Origin: Candidatus Woesearchaeota archaeon
GTDB taxonomy: Archaea > Nanobdellota > Nanobdellia > Woesearchaeales > UBA12501
Assembly (NCBI GenBank): GCA_016177345.1
Contig: JACOVM010000037.1
Span: forward strand, 1-9,305
DNA length: 9,305 nt
Reading direction: 5' to 3'
Made by a program: the position numbers and the translations under genes. Positions 1 to 4,921 of the stretch are shown here, piece by piece (within the stretch, counting starts at the first letter, position 1; each line of letters opens with the position of its first letter). The notes beneath the pieces were generated by a model. It had not been told where the DNA came from. It worked only from the letters and a program-made list of their open reading frames with translations, and ran no database searches.

Positions 1-101
1 ATTTCCAAGATTATGTCTCTTGTTTGGAATTTTTCTATTTTTTTTAGAAAAGCATACGCTAAAAGTATACGCTAATAATCCGGGGTTATAGTCTAGCATT
101 C
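1..101. other. Left-edge intergenic stretch with a short direct repeat
   Basis: No gene is visible in this edge piece. It holds a T-rich run on the plus strand (about 31-46), which could end a plus-strand transcript entering from outside the window. It also holds two near-identical 9-mers, GCATACGCT (52-60) and GTATACGCT (65-73), in direct orientation 13 nt apart. The second 9-mer recurs in inverted orientation at 2381-2389. The stretch follows the 3' end of the minus-strand decarboxylase gene; I see no clear promoter. Confidence 0.4.
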
Positions 102-1340
102 TTACTGCACAATCTGCTTCAATGTTTGCCTCCTTCGCATGAGTTGAACCACCCCGTCCTTTTTTATCATCACTTCAGCAGCTTCAGGAAATGAATTATA
201 ATTTTTTGTGCTCATGCTTGAACAGTACGCCCCTGTCCCACCACAAAGAAGAAGATCACCAATCCCTGCCTCATGAAGCTGCCGGGGTTCTCCAGTATCA
301 CCATCACCTTTCTTTACTGTCCATCGATCGCCATTCTCGCAGCAGTGCCCAACAACAAGATACTTCTTTTTCTTTCTCGACGTATCATCAATTGGAATAA
401 TTGGGATAACCACTATTGGATGTTGGCTTCCGTATAATGCCGGCCTTGTATTTTCAGTCATGCCAGAATCAATTTTGATAAATGACTGCGTATCTGTTTC
501 AACAACATCAATGATTCTAGCAAGAATCCACCCAGTATTTGCAGTAAGAAATGTTCCAGGCTCGATTTCTAGATGAAGCCTTCTTCCTGTTTCTCGATAA
601 AATCGATCGATTTCTTGCTTGATCGCTCTTCCACATGATTGGAGATCTGTCTGTTGCTCTCCTACAATTCTTGCAACCTTGAATCCCCCACCAAGATTTA
701 CTGTGTGAACATCTGGAAAATGTTTCACCAGGTTCAGGGTGATTCTTGCCACCTGCTGCCATACATGAGGGTCAGTGCCTGAACCAATATGAGAATGAAA
801 CCGTTCAACACGAAGCTTTTTTTCAAGAATTATCTTTTTTGCCTTGCTGAGATGCTTATGCCAGATGCCAAAACTGGACATTGAGCCTCCAACATTTACC
901 TTAGCATGCGCACCAGACCCTTGCCCTGGATTCACCCGGATGGAAATGGCAGATGTAGGTGAAAGCTTTGCAATGACCTCCAGCTGATGAAGAGAGCACG
1001 CGTTAAAAAGAACGCCATTCCTCACAAGCTTCCTCAAATTACCGGGGAGCTCCTGAGCAGTAAGCTGGATCTTGCTGGCATCAATACCTGCTATAAGCGC
1101 ACGTTCTGCCTCAAATCCAGACGAAGCATCAATATGAAGGCCAAGCTTGTCAAAGAGCTGAAGAATAACCCCGTTAGGGTTTGCCTTCATCGCATATCTT
1201 ACCGTCAGCCCAAAAGCATGTGGAAACGCAAGTGCCTCACGTGCCCTATTTTCTAATGCTTGTTCGTCATACACAAAGGTGGGCGTCCCATACTCATTTG
1301 CTATAGATCGCACCTGTTCTGCAGAAGGTAGTATGCTCAT
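102..1340 (-). CDS. lysA: PLP-dependent diaminopimelate decarboxylase-like protein (alanine-racemase-fold, group IV decarboxylase)
   Basis: This is a 412-residue protein of the LysA/ornithine-decarboxylase family: an N-terminal PLP-binding TIM barrel followed by a C-terminal beta domain. Visible family signatures are YAMKANPN with the presumed PLP lysine K52, FHSHIGSG (181-188), the glycine-rich NLGGGF (215-220), EIEPGT (258-263), the catalytic-type cysteine block GHCCENGD (331-338, C334/E335), and GAYCSSMSTKNYNS (370-383) near the active site. LysA converts meso-diaminopimelate to lysine plus CO2. Length fits the family (about 400-420). The GHCCENGD and GAYCSSMSTKNYNSFPEA wording differs from the classic LysA CES.D and GAY..SM blocks, so it may be a divergent subfamily and the substrate is not proven. 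No other lysine-pathway gene is in the window. The ATG at 1340 is supported by a TATA box 26-27 nt upstream, implying a leaderless mRNA. Family is certain, substrate is less so. Confidence 0.85.
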   Translation of the reverse strand: MSILPSAEQVRSIANEYGTPTFVYDEQALENRAREALAFPHAFGLTVRYAMKANPNGVILQLFDKLGLHIDASSGFEAERALIAGIDASKIQLTAQELPGNLRKLVRNGVLFNACSLHQLEVIAKLSPTSAISIRVNPGQGSGAHAKVNVGGSMSSFGIWHKHLSKAKKIILEKKLRVERFHSHIGSGTDPHVWQQVARITLNLVKHFPDVHTVNLGGGFKVARIVGEQQTDLQSCGRAIKQEIDRFYRETGRRLHLEIEPGTFLTANTGWILARIIDVVETDTQSFIKIDSGMTENTRPALYGSQHPIVVIPIIPIDDTSRKKKKYLVVGHCCENGDRWTVKKGDGDTGEPRQLHEAGIGDLLLCGGTGAYCSSMSTKNYNSFPEAAEVMIKKDGVVQLMRRRQTLKQIVQ

Positions 1341-1362
1341 TCCATAAAAGAGAGGTTCATTT

Positions 1363-1370
1363 TTTATATA
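1363..1370. promoter_or_regulatory. Shared bidirectional TATA box for the decarboxylase and Nudix genes
   Basis: The octamer TTTATATA on plus (TATATAAA on minus) is the only TATA-like element in the 50-nt divergent gap. Its centre lies about 24-25 nt from the plus-strand ATG (1391) and about 26-27 nt from the minus-strand ATG (1340). That is the archaeal TATA-to-start-site distance, so both transcripts would begin at or next to their start codons. The minus orientation is preceded by a purine-rich AAGAAGA stretch resembling a BRE, so the minus direction may be the stronger one (inference). Confidence 0.7.
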
Positions 1371-1390
1371 TCTTCTTCTTTTATTGTGAA

Positions 1391-1915
1391 ATGACCGTCA
1401 TTCCTGAGGTGGATGGCCACGATCGCTTTATCGGCGTGAGGTCAAGAGACGAGTTTCTTAATAGCCCGCACATCCGCCGCTGTTCCTTTCTTCTCTTATT
1501 TGACAATAAAGGAAAGACCCTTCTTCAGAAAAGAATTATAACAAAAAAGCTCTATCCCGGACTATACACGGCAGCAGTTTCTGGAACAGTAGAGGGTGAT
1601 GAAACGTACGAACAAACGATCGAACGAGAAATGAAGGAGGAAATTGGCATTTCAGTTCCATACCAAGAACTGTTTAAGGTCCAGTACAGCAGCACGCTTC
1701 ATAATGCATTTTGTATGGTATATCAAGCAATGTATCCTGAAACGCCTGAGCAATCATTTCTAATCCAGGAGGATGAGGTAGAATATGTTAAGTGGATTCC
1801 ATTAAGCACTCTTCGATCTCTCCTTGCAGCTCAGCCAGAACTATTCACGCCCCCATTTCGCAAAGTCATGAATGCTTATTTTGATAAGGAGTTTCACCTG
1901 AATTCTAAAGATTGA
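1391..1915 (+). CDS. Nudix hydrolase, isopentenyl-diphosphate isomerase-like
   Basis: This 174-residue protein has a complete Nudix box at residues 65-87 (G-x5-E-x7-R-E-M-K-E-E-I-G-I), the Mg2+-binding loop-helix that acts on nucleoside diphosphates linked to other groups. The lead-in HIRRCSFLLLF and LLQKRIITKKLYPGLYT (about 27-60) resembles the type 1 IPP isomerase / YfcD-like branch, in which the K..PG.(W/Y)T segment precedes the box. Members either isomerise IPP to DMAPP or hydrolyse uncharacterised pyrophosphates. The canonical isomerase cysteine motif (TNTCCSHP-like) is absent: here the segment reads YTAAVSGTVEGDE, so hydrolase activity is at least as likely. It shares its TATA box with the divergent decarboxylase gene and is probably leaderless. 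Superfamily is certain, substrate unknown. Confidence 0.9.
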   Translation: MTVIPEVDGHDRFIGVRSRDEFLNSPHIRRCSFLLLFDNKGKTLLQKRIITKKLYPGLYTAAVSGTVEGDETYEQTIEREMKEEIGISVPYQELFKVQYSSTLHNAFCMVYQAMYPETPEQSFLIQEDEVEYVKWIPLSTLRSLLAAQPELFTPPFRKVMNAYFDKEFHLNSKD

Positions 1916-1973
1916 TAAATCGCTGAGAAGTATATTCCTTGCTGTTTTAACGCTTGTAACAGGGTATCACAAA

Positions 1974-1982
1974 AAATATAAA
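1974..1982 (+). promoter_or_regulatory. TATA box of the zinc-ribbon gene
   Basis: AAATATAAA, preceded by an A-rich BRE-like stretch, is centred about 27 nt upstream of the ATG at 2005. This spacing implies a leaderless transcript. It lies in the 89-nt gap after the Nudix gene, so the two plus-strand genes probably have separate promoters. Confidence 0.6.
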
Positions 1983-2004
1983 CCTAATCGTACTTCTCTA
2001 GACT

Positions 2005-2367
2005 ATGCCCCCAACTGTGGTAAAGGTGAAATGCCGAAATTGCGGGCGAGAAGCCTCTGCTGATGACTTTAAAGTTCACCATCGGCTTCGAATGGCAGTA
2101 TGCCCAACGTGTTATTATGGAAAGGGATCTCCTGCAGCAACCCCCCAGCGAAGCGCTGGTGCCCTTGGGGAGGAAGAAGGGAAGCTGCGCATTGCAAAAC
2201 TGAAAGAGAACCCGGTCAGGCCAGCTTATGAGGATGTTGTTGGAAGCGAGGATGTCCGCGTAAAGTGCCCAGACTGCAAGTATACCTTTCGTCATGATCC
2301 TTACCGAAAATTTCCAGCGCAATGCCCGTACTGCAATAAAGAAGTGCCAAGAGTAAGGGTTTGGTAA
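2005..2367 (+). CDS. Small protein with two C4 zinc ribbons
   Basis: This 120-residue protein carries two separated zinc-ribbon modules. The first uses C10-x2-C13 and C33-x2-C36; the second uses C88-x2-C91 and C107-x2-C110. Between them is a Gly/Ala/Ser/Pro-rich and then charged linker (about 40-80), and the second module ends in a basic tail (PRVRVW). Such proteins usually bind nucleic acid or act as adaptors in transcription or translation, but no specific family function can be assigned. All eight cysteines are present, so both sites look able to bind zinc. It has its own TATA box 27 nt upstream. The linker-coding DNA holds a perfect hairpin (2145-2159). It converges with the vapC gene downstream. 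Confidence 0.85.
   Translation: MPPTVVKVKCRNCGREASADDFKVHHRLRMAVCPTCYYGKGSPAATPQRSAGALGEEEGKLRIAKLKENPVRPAYEDVVGSEDVRVKCPDCKYTFRHDPYRKFPAQCPYCNKEVPRVRVW
2145..2159. repeat. Perfect 6-bp hairpin with GAA-type triloop inside the zinc-ribbon gene
   Basis: CCAGCG-AAG-CGCTGG contains the heptamer GCGAAGC, known as an unusually stable DNA mini-hairpin. It sits in the codons of the low-complexity linker between the two zinc ribbons, flanked by C-rich and G-rich runs that could lengthen the stem imperfectly. Confidence 0.5.
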
Positions 2368-2442
2368 GGTTTGGTGAAATAGCGTATACCAAGAACAGAT
2401 AATAAGGTTGAAATCTTCTCATTCTTTATGTTCTTTCATCCT

Positions 2443-2829
2443 TTAATAACGTTCGACTGTTAAGCCTTTGATTCTTCTGAAATGTTTCTCATTTCTTGTT
2501 ACAATTGTTGAAATTCCATTGCTTAGAGCAATCCCTGCAGTCAGGCAATCGCAGTCTTCGATGGCTTCCCCTTTCTTAAGAAGGTCTGCGTTTATTTCCG
2601 CAGATTTTATGACTGCCCTGTCATCAAGTGGCAGCATACGCATAGTATCAAACAGCTGTCGAACTTCAAGAATATGGTGTGCTGAGGCATTTTTCAAGAA
2701 CAAGCCTGTTAAAACCTCATAACTGTTGATTGGCGTGGTGAGCAATGGCTGGTTTGATTTGAGAATGGGGATAGTCTCCTTTCTTCCACGAAGAACATCA
2801 ATGAGAAAGGTCGTGTCAAGAACTTTCAT
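2443..2829 (-). CDS. vapC: VapC-type PIN-domain ribonuclease toxin
   Basis: This 128-residue single PIN domain has the expected order: N-terminal LDTTFLIDVL with the first metal-binding aspartate D5, E38 in SYEVLTG, the acidic IEDCDCLTAGIAL block (D92, D94), and the C-terminal TRNEKHFRRI signature (N113 in the fourth position). VapC toxins are Mg2+-dependent endoribonucleases, often cutting initiator tRNA or rRNA, and are inhibited by the cognate VapB. The start codon overlaps the end of the upstream antitoxin gene by 14 nt, the usual toxin-antitoxin layout. A Shine-Dalgarno sequence lies inside the antitoxin gene 11 nt ahead of the start, in keeping with internal translation from the operon mRNA. 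Confidence 0.9.
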   Translation of the reverse strand: MKVLDTTFLIDVLRGRKETIPILKSNQPLLTTPINSYEVLTGLFLKNASAHHILEVRQLFDTMRMLPLDDRAVIKSAEINADLLKKGEAIEDCDCLTAGIALSNGISTIVTRNEKHFRRIKGLTVERY

Positions 2830-3067
2830 GATACTGCTTCCACCTCTCTTTTTTCAGGGCTATATTCTGCTCTTTCCTTTTTTGAAGAGCAGAATAAATA
2901 GCCTCACCCTGCTCTTCAGAGAGTATGCCAAAATAATCAATAAGCTGCTTTGCATGCTTCTTGGAAAAGAGCCTTCTGATTTCTTCAGAAAAGCTTTCAT
3001 CATCAAGCTTGTTTTGGGCAAGAATGCCATACGCATCTTCGGCGATAGTAATTGTTTTTGTTGCCAT
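2816..3067 (-). CDS. vapB: VapB-like antitoxin (DUF217/ribbon-helix-helix type)
   Basis: This 83-residue protein begins MATKTITIAEDAYGILAQNK and continues DDESFSEEIRRLF, the pattern of archaeal VapB antitoxins of the DUF217 type: an N-terminal DNA-binding strand-helix-helix, then a charged C-terminal tail (about 45-83) that would wrap the toxin. A longer frame opens at 3112, but its first 15 codons overlap the TATA box, and the ATG at 3067 is 27 nt from that TATA, so I place the start there. VapB normally neutralises VapC and represses its own promoter. It is the first gene of the vapBC operon and overlaps vapC by 14 nt. Confidence 0.85.
   Translation of the reverse strand: MATKTITIAEDAYGILAQNKLDDESFSEEIRRLFSKKHAKQLIDYFGILSEEQGEAIYSALQKRKEQNIALKKERWKQYHESS
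2841..2846 (-). promoter_or_regulatory. Shine-Dalgarno site of vapC
   Basis: GAGGTG on the minus strand, inside the end of vapB, lies 11 nt before the vapC ATG and is complementary to the archaeal 16S anti-Shine-Dalgarno. Most first genes in this window lack such a site, so it marks vapC as a second operon gene. Confidence 0.6.
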
Positions 3068-3070
3068 AAA

Positions 3071-3098
3071 CATATGTGTACACGTACTTGTATATAAA
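3071..3098 (-). promoter_or_regulatory. vapBC promoter with possible operator
   Basis: A consensus TTTATATA (3091-3098, minus strand) is centred 27-28 nt before the vapB ATG, giving a leaderless operon mRNA. Between it and the start codon lie the palindromes GTGTACAC (3076-3083) and CATATG (3071-3076), right over the expected transcription start. Autoregulating VapB proteins bind such short palindromes; the operator role is an inference. Confidence 0.55.
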
Positions 3099-3115
3099 TG
3101 TTTTGGTGGCAAATC

Positions 3116-3125
3116 CTTAAATAAG
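3116..3125 (+). promoter_or_regulatory. TATA box of the methyltransferase gene
   Basis: CTTAAATAAG is centred about 26 nt upstream of the ATG at 3146, again predicting a leaderless transcript. It lies about 20 nt from the divergent vapBC TATA box, so the two promoters sit back to back. Confidence 0.5.
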
Positions 3126-3145
3126 ACTATGTATCCATATGATTT

Positions 3146-3856
3146 ATGACATCAGCACAACCACCAAAACCATTAACCAATGTTCAGCCAGGTTATCTCA
3201 ATTACCATCATTATAGCAGAGAAAAGTATGACGATGATATTGTTAGGTCTATTCCAGGCCACCAGGAACTTCATGACAAGCTAGAAGGCATCGTAAGGGA
3301 TGAATTTGGCGGCCGCCCAATAAATATCCTTGAGCTTGGCCCAGGAACTGGATTGACCGCAGAGCGAGTGTTAAGGCATGTTCCAGATTCTTTGTATGTT
3401 GGCATCGATTTTTCAGACGTCATGGCGAGGCATGCCCAAGAGCGTCTTGGGAAGCCTATCATCCATGCTGATTACGCCACGTTTCCTTTTCCTCCAAGAC
3501 AAGATCTTGTTCTCTCTGTCATTGGTATCCACCATCAAGGAACTGACGAGGCTAAGAAACAAGTCTTTAGAAAAGTGTATGCCAGCCTTGCTGATAATGG
3601 CCTTTTTTTGTTTGGGGACCTTATGACATTTCGTGACCAGTATACTGCGGCATTGAGCGAAGCATTGCATTACCACCATCTTGTCGCTAACGCGCAAGAT
3701 GAGGAATCTCTGCGAGAATGGGCCTACCACCATAAATTCCAGAATGCTCTTGCGCCAATGGAAAACCAAATGGATTGGCTGCGAGAAATTGGATTTAAGA
3801 GCGTTGATGTTGCTTACCAGCAATTCAATACTGTGCTTCTTGTTGCGAGAAAATAA
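3146..3856 (+). CDS. Class I SAM-dependent methyltransferase
   Basis: This 236-residue protein has a Rossmann-fold methyltransferase core: motif I ILELGPGTG (61-69) for SAM binding, an acidic end of beta-2 in YVGIDFS (D88) for the ribose hydroxyls, HADYATFPF (108-115) for the adenine side, and DLVLSVIGIHHQ (120-131) as motif IV, followed by a motif-V-like NGLFLFGDL. The N-terminal 45 residues (YHHYSREKYDDDIVRSIPGH) and the PMENQMDWLREIGFKSVDV tail resemble UbiE/small-molecule methyltransferases that methylate lipids, quinones or metabolites. Acceptor unknown. It stands alone, divergent from vapBC, with its own TATA box, and is followed by the gene-poor stretch ending at the tRNA. Codon use and length look normal. 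Confidence 0.85.
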   Translation: MTSAQPPKPLTNVQPGYLNYHHYSREKYDDDIVRSIPGHQELHDKLEGIVRDEFGGRPINILELGPGTGLTAERVLRHVPDSLYVGIDFSDVMARHAQERLGKPIIHADYATFPFPPRQDLVLSVIGIHHQGTDEAKKQVFRKVYASLADNGLFLFGDLMTFRDQYTAALSEALHYHHLVANAQDEESLREWAYHHKFQNALAPMENQMDWLREIGFKSVDVAYQQFNTVLLVARK

Positions 3857-3859
3857 AAT

Positions 3860-3882
3860 ACGCCCCTGCGAGGATGTGAACC
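3860..3882 (-). repeat. Partial copy of the tRNA-Arg 3' end (att-like direct repeat)
   Basis: These 23 nt match 4173-4195 at 22 of 23 positions, offset by exactly 313 nt and in the same orientation. The matched part covers the discriminator, the 3' acceptor strand, the 3' T-stem strand, the T-loop and two bases beyond. The upstream T-stem strand does not pair (TTTGG opposite CCTCG) and no 5' acceptor strand lies near, so it is not a working tRNA. Its position, distal to the 3' end of an intact tRNA, is what a tRNA-targeting integrative element leaves behind. Confidence 0.6.
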
Positions 3883-4105
3883 AAAACTCGCATCGCTTCT
3901 GTTCCAGCATCCTGTACTGTGTGTAAACACGGAGGTCGAGTTTTGCGTGGACCCCTCCCCGCTTCTATCTCGCAGCACAAAAGCATGATTCCAGGGACCT
4001 GTTGTAGACTTGGATTCGTCATTTTTTATGGGGCCCCGAACACAGTGAGGAGCCTCCGGCCACACGTCTATCTAGTTATGCCAACCCAAGACTTTTCATC
4101 AAGAG

Positions 4106-4166
4106 CAGTGCATTTTTTACTCGATACCACAAGATAGTTGTGCGAAGGAGAGTAAAAAATGCACTG
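4106..4166. repeat. 17-bp perfect inverted repeat with 27-nt loop, beside the tRNA 3' end
   Basis: Left arm CAGTGCATTTTTTACTC (4106-4122) is the exact reverse complement of the right arm (4150-4166). The loop holds a second 5-bp stem, CACAA/TTGTG (4128-4132/4138-4142). Both strands carry a T6 run within the arm. It starts 7 nt beyond the tRNA discriminator position on the minus strand, so it could help end tRNA/pgsA transcripts or help 3' processing; it could equally be a terminus of a mobile remnant. Confidence 0.75.
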
Positions 4167-4173
4167 TGGTAAA

Positions 4174-4247
4174 CGCCCCTGCGAGGATTTGAACCCCGGC
4201 TCCAAGCTCCGCAAGCTCGTGTCCTATCCAGGCTAGACTACAGGGGC
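4174..4247 (-). tRNA. tRNA-Arg, anticodon GCG (reads CGC)
   Basis: A full cloverleaf can be drawn on the minus strand. The acceptor is GCCCCTG/CAGGGGC with all seven pairs, followed by discriminator G. T8 A9 precede the D-stem GTCT/GGAC with one G-T pair; the D-loop contains A14, GG and A21. The anticodon stem CGAGC/GCTTG has one G-T pair and encloses loop TTGCGGA, so the anticodon is GCG (window positions 4212-4210). The variable loop is 4 nt (GAGC), with C48 able to pair with G15. The T-stem CGGGG/CCTCG encloses TTCAAAT. CCA is not encoded and there is no intron. Its 5' end is 8 nt after the pgsA-like stop codon and no clear TATA box lies at the right distance, so it is probably transcribed together with that gene. 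Confidence 0.96.
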
Positions 4248-4255
4248 AGGATGTC

Positions 4256-4816
4256 CTATGTTTTGGCTGATGCTCTCTTTCTTTTGCGGTTTTGTAGAAG
4301 AGAAGCCTTTGCTTTAAATAAGTAATGGGTTGCTACCATGATTCCACTTATTGCAGTGATAATGACAAATATTGGAAGGAAAATGCCAAATGCTGTTCCA
4401 GCTACGGCTTGAACGATGATCAAACCAATCGTGATGACTTGAAGCAGGGTCACTATTTTTCCGCCGTTTGATGCAGTAAAATTCCATGGCACGCGAGCTG
4501 CGAGGCCGTACAAAGCACCCCCTGTAACGAGAATGTCCCTTGATATAATGCTCCAGTACCACCAAGGAAGATCGAACTGTGCGGCAAGTGCTGCAAAAAT
4601 GAGGATCACAAATACTTTGTCTGCAAATGGATCAAGAAAAGCGCCAAGCGCATCAACCTCGTTTCTTTTTCTTGCAATATACCCATCAATGACATCAGAT
4701 AGTGCAACGAAAAGGAACGAGGCAATAGCTAGAGGCCATTGGGCAGTATATACGAGCCACGCAACAACCGGTGATAAGAGTATTCTTCCAATAGTTATGC
4801 TATTAGAAAGGTTCAT
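4256..4816 (-). CDS. pgsA: CDP-alcohol phosphatidyltransferase, PgsA-like (phospholipid headgroup synthesis)
   Basis: This 186-residue membrane protein carries the complete family signature D41-x2-D44-G45-x2-A48-R49-x8-G58-x3-D62-x3-D66, which binds the divalent metal and the CDP-lipid. About six hydrophobic helices span residues 8-167 and a basic tail (KRKRASAK) ends the protein. NLSNSITIGRILLSP at the N-terminus and ISRDILVTGGALYGL (90-104) are typical of the phosphatidylglycerophosphate synthase branch, so the likely reaction is CDP-lipid plus glycerol-1- or 3-phosphate giving the glycerophosphate lipid plus CMP. In an archaeon the lipid would be archaetidyl. Other headgroups (inositol phosphate, serine) cannot be excluded. 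A TATA box 26 nt upstream supports the ATG at 4816. It is followed after 8 nt by tRNA-Arg and is divergent from the PRPP synthetase gene. Confidence 0.88.
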   Translation of the reverse strand: MNLSNSITIGRILLSPVVAWLVYTAQWPLAIASFLFVALSDVIDGYIARKRNEVDALGAFLDPFADKVFVILIFAALAAQFDLPWWYWSIISRDILVTGGALYGLAARVPWNFTASNGGKIVTLLQVITIGLIIVQAVAGTAFGIFLPIFVIITAISGIMVATHYLFKAKASLLQNRKRKRASAKT

Positions 4817-4836
4817 ACCATAACGACAGCATACTT

Positions 4837-4846
4837 GTTTTTAAAG
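4837..4846 (-). promoter_or_regulatory. TATA box of the pgsA-like gene (and probably tRNA-Arg)
   Basis: CTTTAAAAAC on the minus strand is centred about 26 nt before the ATG at 4816, predicting a leaderless transcript that would run on into tRNA-Arg. Confidence 0.5.
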
Positions 4847-4892
4847 ATGGTGGTTTGTCGTTCCATACAGGGGGTTATATTATTACATAATC

Positions 4893-4900
4893 TTTATATT
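4893..4900 (+). promoter_or_regulatory. TATA box of the PRPP synthetase gene
   Basis: TTTATATT is centred 25-26 nt upstream of the ATG at 4922. It fixes the start codon there, because the open frame continues upstream to 4835 and would otherwise run through the promoter. Confidence 0.6.
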
Positions 4901-4921
4901 AGTGGGTATTTCCCCTGCCAT

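Larger units (their letters stand above)
3857..4173. other. Gene-poor stretch between the methyltransferase and tRNA-Arg, possible integration scar
   Basis: About 317 nt with no convincing protein gene; the 72-codon frame at 3919-4137 shows no recognisable motif and low-complexity-free but non-family-like sequence. It begins with a partial tRNA copy (3860-3882) and ends with a 17-bp inverted repeat next to the intact tRNA. A 9-bp inverted repeat CAAAACTCG/CGAGTTTTG lies at 3882-3890 and 3937-3945, and an 8-bp palindrome GGGGCCCC near 4030-4037. I looked for RNase P RNA, SRP RNA and 5S rRNA landmarks and saw none. Confidence 0.5.

Noticed and set aside
3068..3112. Longer VapB start at 3112
   Set aside because: The added codons cover the consensus TATA box, and the family N-terminus begins at MATKTITI.
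3413..3910. 165-codon minus-strand frame opposite the methyltransferase
   Set aside because: It is the antisense shadow of a gene with clear methyltransferase motifs and has no recognisable domain.
3860..3946. A second tRNA, split tRNA or intron-containing tRNA
   Set aside because: The T-stem does not pair and no matching 5' acceptor strand is present nearby; only the 3' end is tRNA-like.
3919..4137. 72-codon open frame in the gene-poor stretch
   Set aside because: No motif, no promoter at the right distance, and it overlaps the 17-bp inverted repeat; likely chance.
3857..4173. RNase P RNA or SRP RNA
   Set aside because: The length would suit, but I could not find their conserved sequence blocks on either strand.
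4835..4921. Longer N-terminus for the PRPP synthetase from the ATG at 4835
   Set aside because: It would run through the TATA box at 4893-4900 and through the region divergent from pgsA; the added residues match nothing in the family.
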